A stretch of 5,421 nucleotides of DNA. Origin: Bacteroidota bacterium. GTDB taxonomy: Bacteria > Bacteroidota > Bacteroidia > Bacteroidales > VadinHA17. Both the position numbers and the translations under genes were made by a program. The stretch lies in the NCBI GenBank assembly GCA_030611395.1, contig JAUWPX010000130.1, positions 1 to 5,421 of the forward strand, read 5' to 3'. Positions 1 to 5,421 of the stretch are shown here, in pieces. The notes under the pieces were generated by a model. That model had not been told where the DNA came from. It saw nothing but the letters and a program-made list of their open reading frames with translations, and did not search any database. Each line of letters starts with the position of its first letter. Within the stretch, counting starts at the first letter, position 1.

Positions 1-264
1 TGTTTGTCCCGACATCATTCTGGCACCCATAGGATAGGCAAGGCCCCAGTCAGCAGAAGCTTTTGCATCTACTTCCCTGATTTCAGGATGATTGCCTAAA
101 CCGATGTAATTATTTAAACTCCAGTTTAGTACTTCTTTGCCCCTGAATTTCATTCTTGGTGCAAGTTCTCCCTCAAGTTTTGGGAACATAAAATATCCAT
201 GAGCTTCTTTTTGATATTGCCCAAGTGCACCACGATGTTTTTTAATCTTGTCAAATATATCCAC
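1..264 (-). CDS. PLP-dependent alpha-oxoamine synthase-type enzyme (BioF/KBL-like), N-terminal part only
   Basis: Translating the minus strand gives 88 uninterrupted codons that run off the left edge, starting (M)DIFDKIKKHRGALGQ. The segment NNYIGLGNHPEIR (visible residues 51-63), followed by GARMMSGQT at 80-88, matches the N-terminal substrate and cofactor region of the alpha-oxoamine synthase branch of fold-type I PLP enzymes. That branch includes 8-amino-7-oxononanoate synthase, 2-amino-3-ketobutyrate CoA ligase and serine palmitoyltransferase. Members condense an amino acid with an acyl thioester, with loss of CO2, in the cytoplasm. The Schiff-base lysine and most of the active site lie outside the window, so the substrate cannot be named. 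Bacteroidota often carry this BioF-like paralogue, and a lipid role (sphingolipid or sulfonolipid base synthesis) is possible but is inference. The start is GTG at 262-264: an in-frame TAA lies six codons upstream with no ATG between, and the next ATG is codon 26, inside conserved sequence. Confidence 0.82.
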   Translation of the reverse strand, partial: MDIFDKIKKHRGALGQYQKEAHGYFMFPKLEGELAPRMKFRGKEVLNWSLNNYIGLGNHPEIREVDAKASADWGLAYPMGARMMSGQT

Positions 265-293
265 GTTTATAAGTTTTGATTAAAAATTTTCCA

Positions 294-324
294 CAAAGGT
301 AGATTTTTTTGAAAGTTTGACAAG
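294..324 (-). promoter_or_regulatory. Bacteroidota-type promoter for the oxoamine synthase gene
   Basis: Read on the minus strand, TACCTTTG (294-301) matches the Bacteroidota -7 consensus TAnnTTTG exactly. A CTTG (321-324, consensus TTTG) lies 19 bases upstream, the expected spacing for the primary sigma factor of this phylum. The -7 box ends about 29 bases before the GTG start, leaving a short leader. No Shine-Dalgarno sequence is visible in that leader, which is usual in Bacteroidota. Confidence 0.7.
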
Positions 325-394
325 AAAAGATTTGGTTAATTAAACCGGAATGCGAAAAAAATGAATTATCATTAGCTTTACGAAAAGTCAGGAG

Positions 395-423
395 AGATTG
401 CTTCACTTCGTTTCGCAAAATCT
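395..423. repeat. Imperfect inverted repeat
   Basis: AGATTGC (395-401) and GCAAAATCT (415-423) can pair with a two-base bulge around a 13-base loop. The sequence resembles the 'GATTGCTTC…CGCAA' style of dispersed intergenic palindrome seen in many genomes, but here it is degenerate. It is not followed by a T-tract and lies far from both gene ends, so it is not a convincing terminator. Confidence 0.3.
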
Positions 424-500
424 ATATACTCATTATGCTTTAATTGTATGCATAAATCTTAACCGAAAAATTTTGCAAGAATTCTGAAGACATTTTATCA

Positions 501-520
501 TTTACGCATTTACGCATTTA
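501..520. repeat. Short tandem repeat, 8-bp unit TTTACGCA, about 2.5 copies
   Basis: TTTACGCA occurs at 501-508 and again at 509-516, followed by a partial copy TTTA at 517-520. It lies about 35 bases upstream of the putative -33 box of the bamD promoter. It could be a regulator-binding direct repeat or simple slippage, and the sequence alone cannot decide. Confidence 0.5.
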
Positions 521-554
521 TTTTTTTAGCAATAAGTTCAATTTTTGCACGTTT

Positions 555-588
555 TTTGATTGATATTGTATGTAAAAGAGTAACTTTG
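555..588 (+). promoter_or_regulatory. Probable promoter of the bamD-rpoZ-porD-recN operon
   Basis: TAACTTTG at 581-588 is a perfect TAnnTTTG -7 box. The best upstream element is TTTG at 555-558, giving a 22-base spacer, slightly longer than the usual 19-20. Transcription would begin a few bases after 588, leaving a leader of only about 10 bases before the bamD ATG at 605. The -7 element is convincing and the -33 assignment is weaker. Confidence 0.55.
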
Positions 589-604
589 CGAAATATTTTA
601 TAAA

Positions 605-1411
605 ATGAGGTTTAGTCTGTCAATAATTATTCTTCTTATTATCCTTTTTTCCGGGTGTGGTGAATATGAAAAAATATTAAAAAGTGATGATTACAACCTT
701 AAGTATGAAAAGGCTCTTGTCTATTATGACATGGAAAAATATGTTAAAGCTGCAACAATATTTGAACAGATCCTGCCGAGATTCAGAGGTACGGAAAAGT
801 CTGAAAAAATAAATTTTCTTCATGCAAAAAGTCATTATTTGATGGGAAATTATATTATGGGAGAACACCATTTCAGGACTTTTTTTAAAACTTATGCAAA
901 TAGTGAGTATGCTGAAGAGGCTTATTTTTTAGCAGCTTATTGTAATTATCAGCTATCACCACGACCAAGTCTTGATCAGAGGTATTCATTAAAAGCTATT
1001 AATTCCCTTACACTTTTTATGAATAGATTCCCTGGCAGCGAAAGAGTGAAAGAGTGTAATTTATTAATTGATGAACTACAGGATAAATTATCGGAAAAGT
1101 CATATTTGAGTGCCAGCCTTTATTTTAACCTGGGTGATTATAAGGCTTCAAAAGTAGCTATACAGAATAGCCTGGAGGAATATCCGGATACAAAATTCCG
1201 TGAAGAATTATTATTCCTCAAGCTTAAATCGCAATTTTTATTGTCTGAGAATAGTGTGGTTGAAAAACAAAAAGAAAGATACCAGAATACTCTTGATGAA
1301 TATTATTCTTTTATTGAAGAATTTCCCGAAAGTAATTATCAAAAGGAGATTGAGAGAATATATGAATCAACTGCAGTTTTCCTAAATATTGAAACAACAA
1401 ATACAAATTAA
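605..1411 (+). CDS. bamD: Outer membrane protein assembly factor BamD (TPR lipoprotein)
   Basis: The 268-residue product is the BamD/YfiO subunit of the BAM complex, which inserts beta-barrel proteins into the outer membrane. It acts on the periplasmic face of that membrane, working with BamA. The N-terminus has a short hydrophobic signal (residues 3-16) ending in a lipobox-like LFSGC, so C18 would be the lipidated first residue of the mature protein. F rather than L at -3 makes the box slightly atypical. After it come helical TPR-like repeats (about 31-64, 68-101, 103-143, 166-193 and 198-240), with recurring YxxGxY/YPxSxY-type signatures such as FKTYANSEYAEEA and EEYPDTKFREE. The stretch SPRPSLDQRY (118-127) is characteristic of Bacteroidota BamD. 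Length is normal for the phylum. It is the first gene of the operon, with rpoZ starting 3 bases after its stop. Translation initiates without a Shine-Dalgarno sequence, from an AT-rich leader. Confidence 0.93.
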   Translation: MRFSLSIIILLIILFSGCGEYEKILKSDDYNLKYEKALVYYDMEKYVKAATIFEQILPRFRGTEKSEKINFLHAKSHYLMGNYIMGEHHFRTFFKTYANSEYAEEAYFLAAYCNYQLSPRPSLDQRYSLKAINSLTLFMNRFPGSERVKECNLLIDELQDKLSEKSYLSASLYFNLGDYKASKVAIQNSLEEYPDTKFREELLFLKLKSQFLLSENSVVEKQKERYQNTLDEYYSFIEEFPESNYQKEIERIYESTAVFLNIETTNTN

Positions 1412-1414
1412 GAT

Positions 1415-1738
1415 ATGGATTATAAGAAAACACAAGCTCCGGTTTCAACTATTACACGCGACTTGAACAAAATGGAGGAGAAGACAGGGAATATTTATAA
1501 AACAGTGATTATTTGTGCTAAAAGATCTAACCAGATCAGTGTTGAACTGAAGCATGAACTTAATAACAAACTTGAAGAATTTGCATATTATACTGATAAC
1601 CTCGAAGAAGTATTTGAGAATCGTGAACAGATTGAAATATCAAGATTTTACGAAAGACTTCCGAAACCATCATTAATTGCTTTACAGGAATATGTTGATG
1701 ATAAAATATACTTCAGAGACCCGGGTGTAGAGGAATAG
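1415..1738 (+). CDS. rpoZ: RNA polymerase omega / Rpb6-like subunit
   Basis: This 107-residue protein matches the Bacteroidota version of the RNA polymerase omega subunit (Rpb6/omega family), a small accessory subunit that helps assembly and stability of the beta-prime subunit. The key block is TGNIYKTVIICAKRSNQI (residues 24-41), corresponding to the conserved omega helix with its A-[KR]-R-[AS]-x-Q-[IL] pattern. The C-terminal half, with ISRFYERLPKPSLIALQEY (75-93), is typical of the Bacteroidota form. It starts 3 bases after the bamD stop and ends 1 base before the next start, so it is almost certainly co-transcribed and translationally coupled. In many Bacteroidota coaBC follows directly; here it does not. 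The family assignment is firm, though divergence from proteobacterial omega means some annotations call it only 'Rpb6 family'. Confidence 0.88.
   Translation: MDYKKTQAPVSTITRDLNKMEEKTGNIYKTVIICAKRSNQISVELKHELNNKLEEFAYYTDNLEEVFENREQIEISRFYERLPKPSLIALQEYVDDKIYFRDPGVEE
1729..1734 (+). promoter_or_regulatory. Shine-Dalgarno-like purine tract for porD
   Basis: AGAGGA lies inside the last codons of rpoZ, with 5 bases between it and the porD ATG at 1740. It is the only start in the operon with a plausible Shine-Dalgarno match. With the 1-base gap between rpoZ and porD it suggests re-initiation by coupled ribosomes, and it supports this ATG as the start. Confidence 0.4.
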
Positions 1739-1739
1739 C

Positions 1740-2657
1740 ATGAAAAAAAAAACATTACTTTCCTTAATAATACTTTCAGCATATGTTTTATCGTCTGCAC
1801 AGGAGCTAAATTGTAACGTACAGGTAGTTACCCAGCAAATACAGGGAACAAATAAGGAAATTTTTCAAACACTCCAGGCAGCAGTTTATGAATTTGTTAA
1901 TACCCGTACCTGGACAAATAATGTTTACAGTTATAGTGAACGTATTGAATGTAATATCCTGATAAATCTTACAGACCAGATATCATCAGACGAGTTCAAA
2001 GGTACTATCCAGGTGCAGGCCAGAAGGCCGGTTTACAATACTACCTATAACTCTACAATGTTTAATTTTATTGATAATAACTTTCATATACGATATGTAG
2101 AATTTGAGCCTCTTGAATTCAATGAAACATCTTATCTGTCTAATCTGACATCCATTCTTGCTTATTATGTGTATATTATTATCGGTCTTGATAATGATTC
2201 TTTTTCCTTTGAAGGCGGATCTTTATGTTTTGAGAAAGCTGAAGCTATTGTAATGAATGCCCAGAATGCCCCCTATGCCGGATGGAAACCGTATGAAGGA
2301 TCGGGTAATAAGAACCGTTATTGGTTAATTAAAAATATCCTGGATGTGGAATATTCTCCTGTAAGGGAGTTTTTTTACCGTTATCACAGGATGGGACTTG
2401 ATAAGCTGGAAAGCGCCACTAATGAAGCGAGAATTGAAATTATCGAAGGACTGAGACTTCTGCAGGAAGTGTACCGGAAAAAACCGGATCCGTATCTTTT
2501 TCTGCTTCAGATTATTTTTGATGCCAAAGCAGATGAGTTTGTGAATATCTTTTCCGAGTCTTTCACCGAAGAAAAGGGCAGGGTTTTAAAAATACTTAAA
2601 GAAATTGATCCCTCAAATTCCCGCAAGTATGAAAAAATAAATGAAACTACCCAGTAA
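1740..2657 (+). CDS. porD: DUF4835 family secreted protein, type IX secretion-associated PorD
   Basis: The 305-residue product has a clear Sec signal peptide: KKK, a hydrophobic core (5-17), and a likely signal peptidase I cut after SSA20, leaving an N-terminal Q21 as is common in Bacteroidota. The mature protein begins QELNC. It shows the conserved blocks of the DUF4835 family: IFQTLQAAVYEFVN (41-54) with W58, ERIEC (67-71), QVQARRPVYNTTY (91-103), GWKPYEGSGNKNRYWL (181-196) and FDAKADEFVNIFS (260-272). C25 and C71 sit at conserved positions and could form a periplasmic disulfide. C163 is the only other cysteine in the mature protein. The family is named PorD in type IX secretion annotation, but its biochemical role is not established as far as I know. 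It is most likely periplasmic or membrane-associated and has no lipobox. The gene sits between rpoZ (1-base gap) and recN (23-base gap), its usual Bacteroidota neighbourhood apart from the missing coaBC. Confidence 0.82.
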   Translation: MKKKTLLSLIILSAYVLSSAQELNCNVQVVTQQIQGTNKEIFQTLQAAVYEFVNTRTWTNNVYSYSERIECNILINLTDQISSDEFKGTIQVQARRPVYNTTYNSTMFNFIDNNFHIRYVEFEPLEFNETSYLSNLTSILAYYVYIIIGLDNDSFSFEGGSLCFEKAEAIVMNAQNAPYAGWKPYEGSGNKNRYWLIKNILDVEYSPVREFFYRYHRMGLDKLESATNEARIEIIEGLRLLQEVYRKKPDPYLFLLQIIFDAKADEFVNIFSESFTEEKGRVLKILKEIDPSNSRKYEKINETTQ

Positions 2658-2664
2658 CCAGTAA
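2651..2664 (+). repeat. 7-bp tandem duplication CCAGTAA across the porD stop codon
   Basis: CCAGTAA occurs at 2651-2657 and again at 2658-2664. The first copy carries the in-frame TAA stop of porD; the second lies in the 23-base spacer before recN and is in another frame. It looks like a small slippage duplication that lengthened the spacer, with no evident function. Confidence 0.5.
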
Positions 2665-2680
2665 CTCTTATTTCTTAACA

Positions 2681-4339
2681 ATGCTCAAATCTCTTTCAAT
2701 CCGGAATTACGCTCTGATACAGCAACTTGATATAAATTTCAATTCAGGGCTTTCCATTATTTCCGGTGAAACAGGAGCAGGAAAATCAATTATCCTTGGT
2801 GCACTTTCGCTTATCCTGGGGCAGCGGGCTGATAAACAATTGCTAAGAAATAAGGAAAAGAAATGTGTTGTTGAAGGTACATTTGGAATTAAAGAATATA
2901 AGTTGCAGGTGTATTTCAGGGATAATGATCTGGATTATGAAGAGTTAACTACCCTGCGGCGCGAGATTAACAGCAGCGGCAAATCAAGGGCATTCATAAA
3001 TGATACTCCGGTTAATCTGAATATATTAAGAGATCTTTCTTTGCGGTTGATTGATATCCATTCTCAGCACGAAAATCTGGAGTTGACAAATAACCTGTTC
3101 CAGCTCAATGTGGTTGACGTTTTTGCCCGTCATTCAAATCTGGTTGAGGATTATATTGTTATTTACAAACTGTATCGTGAACTGGAAAAGAAATTAACTG
3201 TGCTTAATAATACTGCTCGGCAATCGAAGCAGGACCTTGATTATTTTCAATTTCAATTTAACCGGTTGGAGGAAGCACATCTTGAATCCTGCGAGCAGGA
3301 AAAGCTTGAGGAGGAATTAAAAACCCTTAATCATGCCGAAGAGATAAAAACAAACCTTGAAAAAGTTTCTTTTATTCTTGCTAATGATGAAAATCCATTA
3401 CTGGCGCGTTTGTTTGAAACAGTGCAGCTATTAGGAAAGCTTAAATCATATTTTTCAAAAGCCGGCGAGCTTTATGATCGCCTGGAAAGCTCACATATTG
3501 AATTGAAGGATATTGCCGTTGAAATTGAACAACTTGATGAAGAGGTGGAACATAATCCCAGCAGGGCAACAGAAGTAAATGAACGGTTAGACCTGATTTA
3601 TTCACTTCAGCAAAAACACAGGGTTGAAACAGTTGATGAACTTATAAGTATAAAAGAGGAACTTCAAAAGAAGATTGATGAAGTTACTTCATATGATATC
3701 GAAATTAAAAAGCTTGAAAAAGAACTGGATTCTCAAAAGGGAAAACTGAAAAATGTGGCAGCAGAGCTTCATAAAAGCCGGTTAAGTGTGATCCCTGAGA
3801 TGGAGTCACATCTAACAGGAATGCTTCGGCAATTGGGGATGCCAAACGGAAAATTCAGGATTGATCATAAAAAAACTGATAACTATACACCAACCGGTAT
3901 TGATAAGGTAATTTTCCTGTTTTCAGCAAATAAGCAATCTGATCTTCAGGATATTTCGGTTGTTGCTTCCGGAGGAGAATTATCCAGGGTTATGCTTAGT
4001 CTAAAGTCTCTTATTACCGGTTCATCCGGTCTGCCAACAATAATTTTTGATGAGATTGATAGCGGAGTTTCAGGTGATATTGCCGACAGGGTAGGGAATA
4101 TTCTGACAGAAATGGCCCTGAATATGCAGGTGATTAATATTACACACCTTCCCCAGATAGCCAGCAAAGGAAAAAATCACTATAAAGTTTATAAAAAGGA
4201 CGAAGGGGCTTCAACAAATACCTATATTAAATTACTGAATACTGAGGAGAGAATTGAAGAGATCGCTAAACTACTTAGTGGTAAGGAGCTTACCGATGCC
4301 GCCCTTAAGAATGCACGGGAGCTATTAAAGAATGTTTAA
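2681..4339 (+). CDS. recN: DNA repair ATPase RecN
   Basis: The 552-residue product is a full-length RecN (E. coli RecN is about 553), an SMC-like cytoplasmic ATPase that acts early in double-strand break repair and tethers DNA ends in the RecA pathway. The two half-domains of the ABC-type head are both present. The N-terminal half starts LKSLSIRNYALI and has Walker A GETGAGKS (29-36) and the RecN-typical IDIHSQHENL (124-133). The C-terminal half has the signature VASGGELSRVMLSLK (428-442), Walker B TIIFDEIDSGVSG (453-465) with catalytic E458, and the switch histidine in NITHLPQIAS (486-495). Between them, about residues 153-380 are rich in charged heptads (for example 319-365) and form the short coiled-coil arms. 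All catalytic residues are intact. It is the last gene of the operon. No Shine-Dalgarno sequence or separate promoter is obvious in the 23-base gap, so it probably relies on the bamD promoter; no SOS-type operator is recognisable. Confidence 0.96.
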   Translation: MLKSLSIRNYALIQQLDINFNSGLSIISGETGAGKSIILGALSLILGQRADKQLLRNKEKKCVVEGTFGIKEYKLQVYFRDNDLDYEELTTLRREINSSGKSRAFINDTPVNLNILRDLSLRLIDIHSQHENLELTNNLFQLNVVDVFARHSNLVEDYIVIYKLYRELEKKLTVLNNTARQSKQDLDYFQFQFNRLEEAHLESCEQEKLEEELKTLNHAEEIKTNLEKVSFILANDENPLLARLFETVQLLGKLKSYFSKAGELYDRLESSHIELKDIAVEIEQLDEEVEHNPSRATEVNERLDLIYSLQQKHRVETVDELISIKEELQKKIDEVTSYDIEIKKLEKELDSQKGKLKNVAAELHKSRLSVIPEMESHLTGMLRQLGMPNGKFRIDHKKTDNYTPTGIDKVIFLFSANKQSDLQDISVVASGGELSRVMLSLKSLITGSSGLPTIIFDEIDSGVSGDIADRVGNILTEMALNMQVINITHLPQIASKGKNHYKVYKKDEGASTNTYIKLLNTEERIEEIAKLLSGKELTDAALKNARELLKNV

Positions 4340-4340
4340 G

Positions 4341-4389
4341 GTTTGAAGATGTTTGAGGTTTGAGGTTGAAGAAGAGTTGAGTAAGTTGA
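4341..4389 (+). repeat. Degenerate GTTTGA/GTTGA repeat after recN
   Basis: Six units of GTT(T)GA lie head to tail in the convergent spacer: GTTTGA at 4341-4346, 4351-4356 and 4358-4363, then GTTGA at 4365-4369, 4376-4380 and 4385-4389. Spacers of 1-6 bases separate them, with purines (G/A) predominating on the plus strand. Similar short irregular repeats occur between genes in Bacteroidota. It probably arose by slippage. The whole gap from 4340 to 4414 holds no gene and no strong terminator hairpin. Confidence 0.6.
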
Positions 4390-4414
4390 GTAGAAAGAGA
4401 AGAAGTCAATTAAC

Positions 4415-5421
4415 CTAAAACAAGTAATTCAAACCAATATATAAACCTGTATTTCCATCTTCTGCATTTGTGGTTTTGCCAAAGTCACATGCAACAATGA
4501 AATTCTGATTCAAGGCTACTCTTAATCCTCCTCCAAAACTTAAATGAATATTGTCTTCATCCTTGTTAAAATAGGATTCGTATTCGCCTGCCGGGACTAA
4601 AGAACTGTCAAATTCAATAGGTGTGATTACTTTTCCACCATCAACGAATGTATTGAGTGCCAGGTATATATTCTGATTCAGGAATCTGCCATGAAAAAAT
4701 TTCCATCTCAATTCCATGTTACCATAAACAAATCCATCACCAACCACACGGTTTCTTAATAATCCTCTAACAGATTTACCTCCTCCCAGACCTTCAGAAA
4801 AAGCTCCTTTTAGAATAGATGTTATCATCATTGGTTGGGCAAAAAATGGTGCTTCTCCGGTTATTGTACCCTGATAACCCAGTCTGTATGCAAATGAAAG
4901 GTCATTTTTTATAATAGTGAAGTACTGTCTGTGGGTGATCGCTATTTTTGTATGTGGGTAATCTTTGTTACCAAGAAATGAAGGAGCTGTTTGTAACACT
5001 GCTTCACTCCATATACCACTCATTGGATTTGGTTCATTATCACGTGTGTCATAGGAAATACCAAGTTTAAGATAAGCTAACGGTCCTCCGTCTTTTTGCT
5101 TTTCCGGAATTATTCCCCAGTTTATATATAGGTCATTTAACCCATCAATATCCGGTAATTTATCCTCCTCATCCTTACCCTTATTCAGGTTATCAATATC
5201 AACCGGATTAACATCAAAATGGTAATAAGTAAAACCTGCTACCCATCCCAGTTTTTCCCCAACCAGTTTACCCTGGAAATCAGTTTTGAAACGGAATAAT
5301 TTTCTATCATGCCTGTAAAAGACCCGTGATTTATATTCATCACTTTCATCATCTTCCCATGAAAGATTATATTTTGATTCATATCCGTTAAAACCATAGA
5401 AATCATATGCTTTATCTGTTA
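4415..5421 (-). CDS. Omp85 superfamily (BamA/TamA-like) outer-membrane barrel protein, C-terminal part
   Basis: The minus strand is open from the right edge to the TAG at 4415-4417, giving 334 codons of the C-terminal part; the start is outside the window. The ATG at 5021-5023 is internal (…DTRDNEPNPMSGIW…), because coding sequence continues unbroken upstream of it. The sequence shows the bacterial surface antigen (D15/Omp85) barrel: alternating amphipathic strands, the DTRDNEPNPMSGIWSEA block, the loop-6 signature GGGKSVRGLL with VRG at 4763-4771, then GNMELRWKF and a final strand ending in an aromatic residue (GLNYLF). Such proteins insert or export proteins at the outer membrane. POTRA domains, or any other N-terminal domain, would lie to the right. 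The loop motif has L where VRGF/VRGY is usual. An acidic segment encoded around 5144-5182 (KGKDEEDKLPDID) probably forms a loop. It is convergent with recN and its own promoter is not in view. Which Omp85 branch it belongs to cannot be settled from the barrel alone; it may be an accessory paralogue rather than the essential BamA. Confidence 0.82.
   Translation of the reverse strand, partial: TDKAYDFYGFNGYESKYNLSWEDDESDEYKSRVFYRHDRKLFRFKTDFQGKLVGEKLGWVAGFTYYHFDVNPVDIDNLNKGKDEEDKLPDIDGLNDLYINWGIIPEKQKDGGPLAYLKLGISYDTRDNEPNPMSGIWSEAVLQTAPSFLGNKDYPHTKIAITHRQYFTIIKNDLSFAYRLGYQGTITGEAPFFAQPMMITSILKGAFSEGLGGGKSVRGLLRNRVVGDGFVYGNMELRWKFFHGRFLNQNIYLALNTFVDGGKVITPIEFDSSLVPAGEYESYFNKDEDNIHLSFGGGLRVALNQNFIVACDFGKTTNAEDGNTGLYIGLNYLF

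Larger units (their letters stand above)
265..604. other. Divergent intergenic region
   Basis: This is about 340 bases of AT-rich sequence between the leftward oxoamine synthase gene and the rightward bamD operon. It contains a promoter for each side, one imperfect palindrome (395-423) and a short 8-bp tandem repeat (501-520). The only ATG-started frames I found are a handful of codons long (for example near 350 and 449). I see no tRNA, riboswitch-like element or small gene, and the middle part (about 325-550) has no other recognisable content. Confidence 0.7.

Noticed and set aside
395..423. Possible terminator or regulatory RNA hairpin in the divergent region
   Set aside because: The stem is short and bulged, lacks a T-run, and both flanking genes begin rather than end here; it is kept only as a low-confidence repeat.
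265..604. Possible small gene or RNA gene in the 340-base divergent gap
   Set aside because: ATG frames seen here stop within a few codons, and no tRNA-like or riboswitch-like structure could be recognised by eye.
677..871. 64-codon minus-strand open frame inside bamD
   Set aside because: It lies fully antisense to the well-supported bamD gene, has no recognisable protein features and no promoter; it is a shadow frame.
1200..1385. 61-codon plus-strand open frame overlapping the end of bamD
   Set aside because: Out-of-frame shadow of bamD with a lysine/leucine-rich composition typical of frame-shifted AT-rich coding sequence.
3946..4167. 73-codon minus-strand open frame inside recN
   Set aside because: Antisense to the conserved signature and Walker B region of recN; conservation there explains the open frame.
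4351..4421. Possible bidirectional terminator between recN and the barrel gene
   Set aside because: The only pairing found is 10 bases with a mismatch across a loop of about 50 bases and no T-tract, too weak to call a terminator.
1..5421. Mobile element, CRISPR array, phage or defence system
   Set aside because: No transposase or integrase reading frame, no terminal inverted repeats, no spaced identical repeats and no defence-type domains were seen; the genes are housekeeping or envelope genes with uniform AT-rich composition.

Overview
The window is AT-rich DNA that reads as chromosomal sequence from a member of the Bacteroidota. Four things point there. The gene order bamD – rpoZ (omega) – porD/DUF4835 – recN is a Bacteroidota arrangement. 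The omega protein is of the Rpb6-like Bacteroidota type. A DUF4835/PorD protein is present. The two upstream promoters fit the phylum's TTTG / TAnnTTTG pattern, and most starts lack a Shine-Dalgarno sequence. The sequence does not allow a confident family or genus.

Layout. Positions 1-264 (minus) hold the first 88 codons of a PLP-dependent alpha-oxoamine synthase-type enzyme that starts on GTG and runs off the left edge. Positions 265-604 are a divergent intergenic region with a good promoter facing left, a weaker one facing right, a short tandem repeat and an imperfect palindrome. Positions 605-4339 form a tight four-gene plus-strand operon. It encodes BamD (outer-membrane protein assembly lipoprotein), the omega-type RNA polymerase subunit, a secreted DUF4835/PorD protein linked to type IX secretion, and the DNA repair ATPase RecN. 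Gaps between these genes are 3, 1 and 23 bases. Positions 4340-4414 are a short convergent spacer with a degenerate GTTTGA/GTTGA repeat. Positions 4415-5421 (minus) hold the C-terminal 334 codons of an Omp85/BamA-TamA-like outer-membrane barrel protein whose start lies beyond the right edge.

How the genes fit together. BamD and the Omp85-like barrel both belong to outer-membrane biogenesis, and PorD is associated with secretion across the outer membrane, so the window has a cell-envelope theme. RpoZ and RecN are housekeeping passengers of the operon. The most distinctive feature is an absence: coaBC, which commonly sits between rpoZ and porD in Bacteroidota, is missing, and those two genes are one base apart. 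I found no mobile element, CRISPR array, RNA gene or clear sign of an undescribed system. This is a mostly ordinary housekeeping region.
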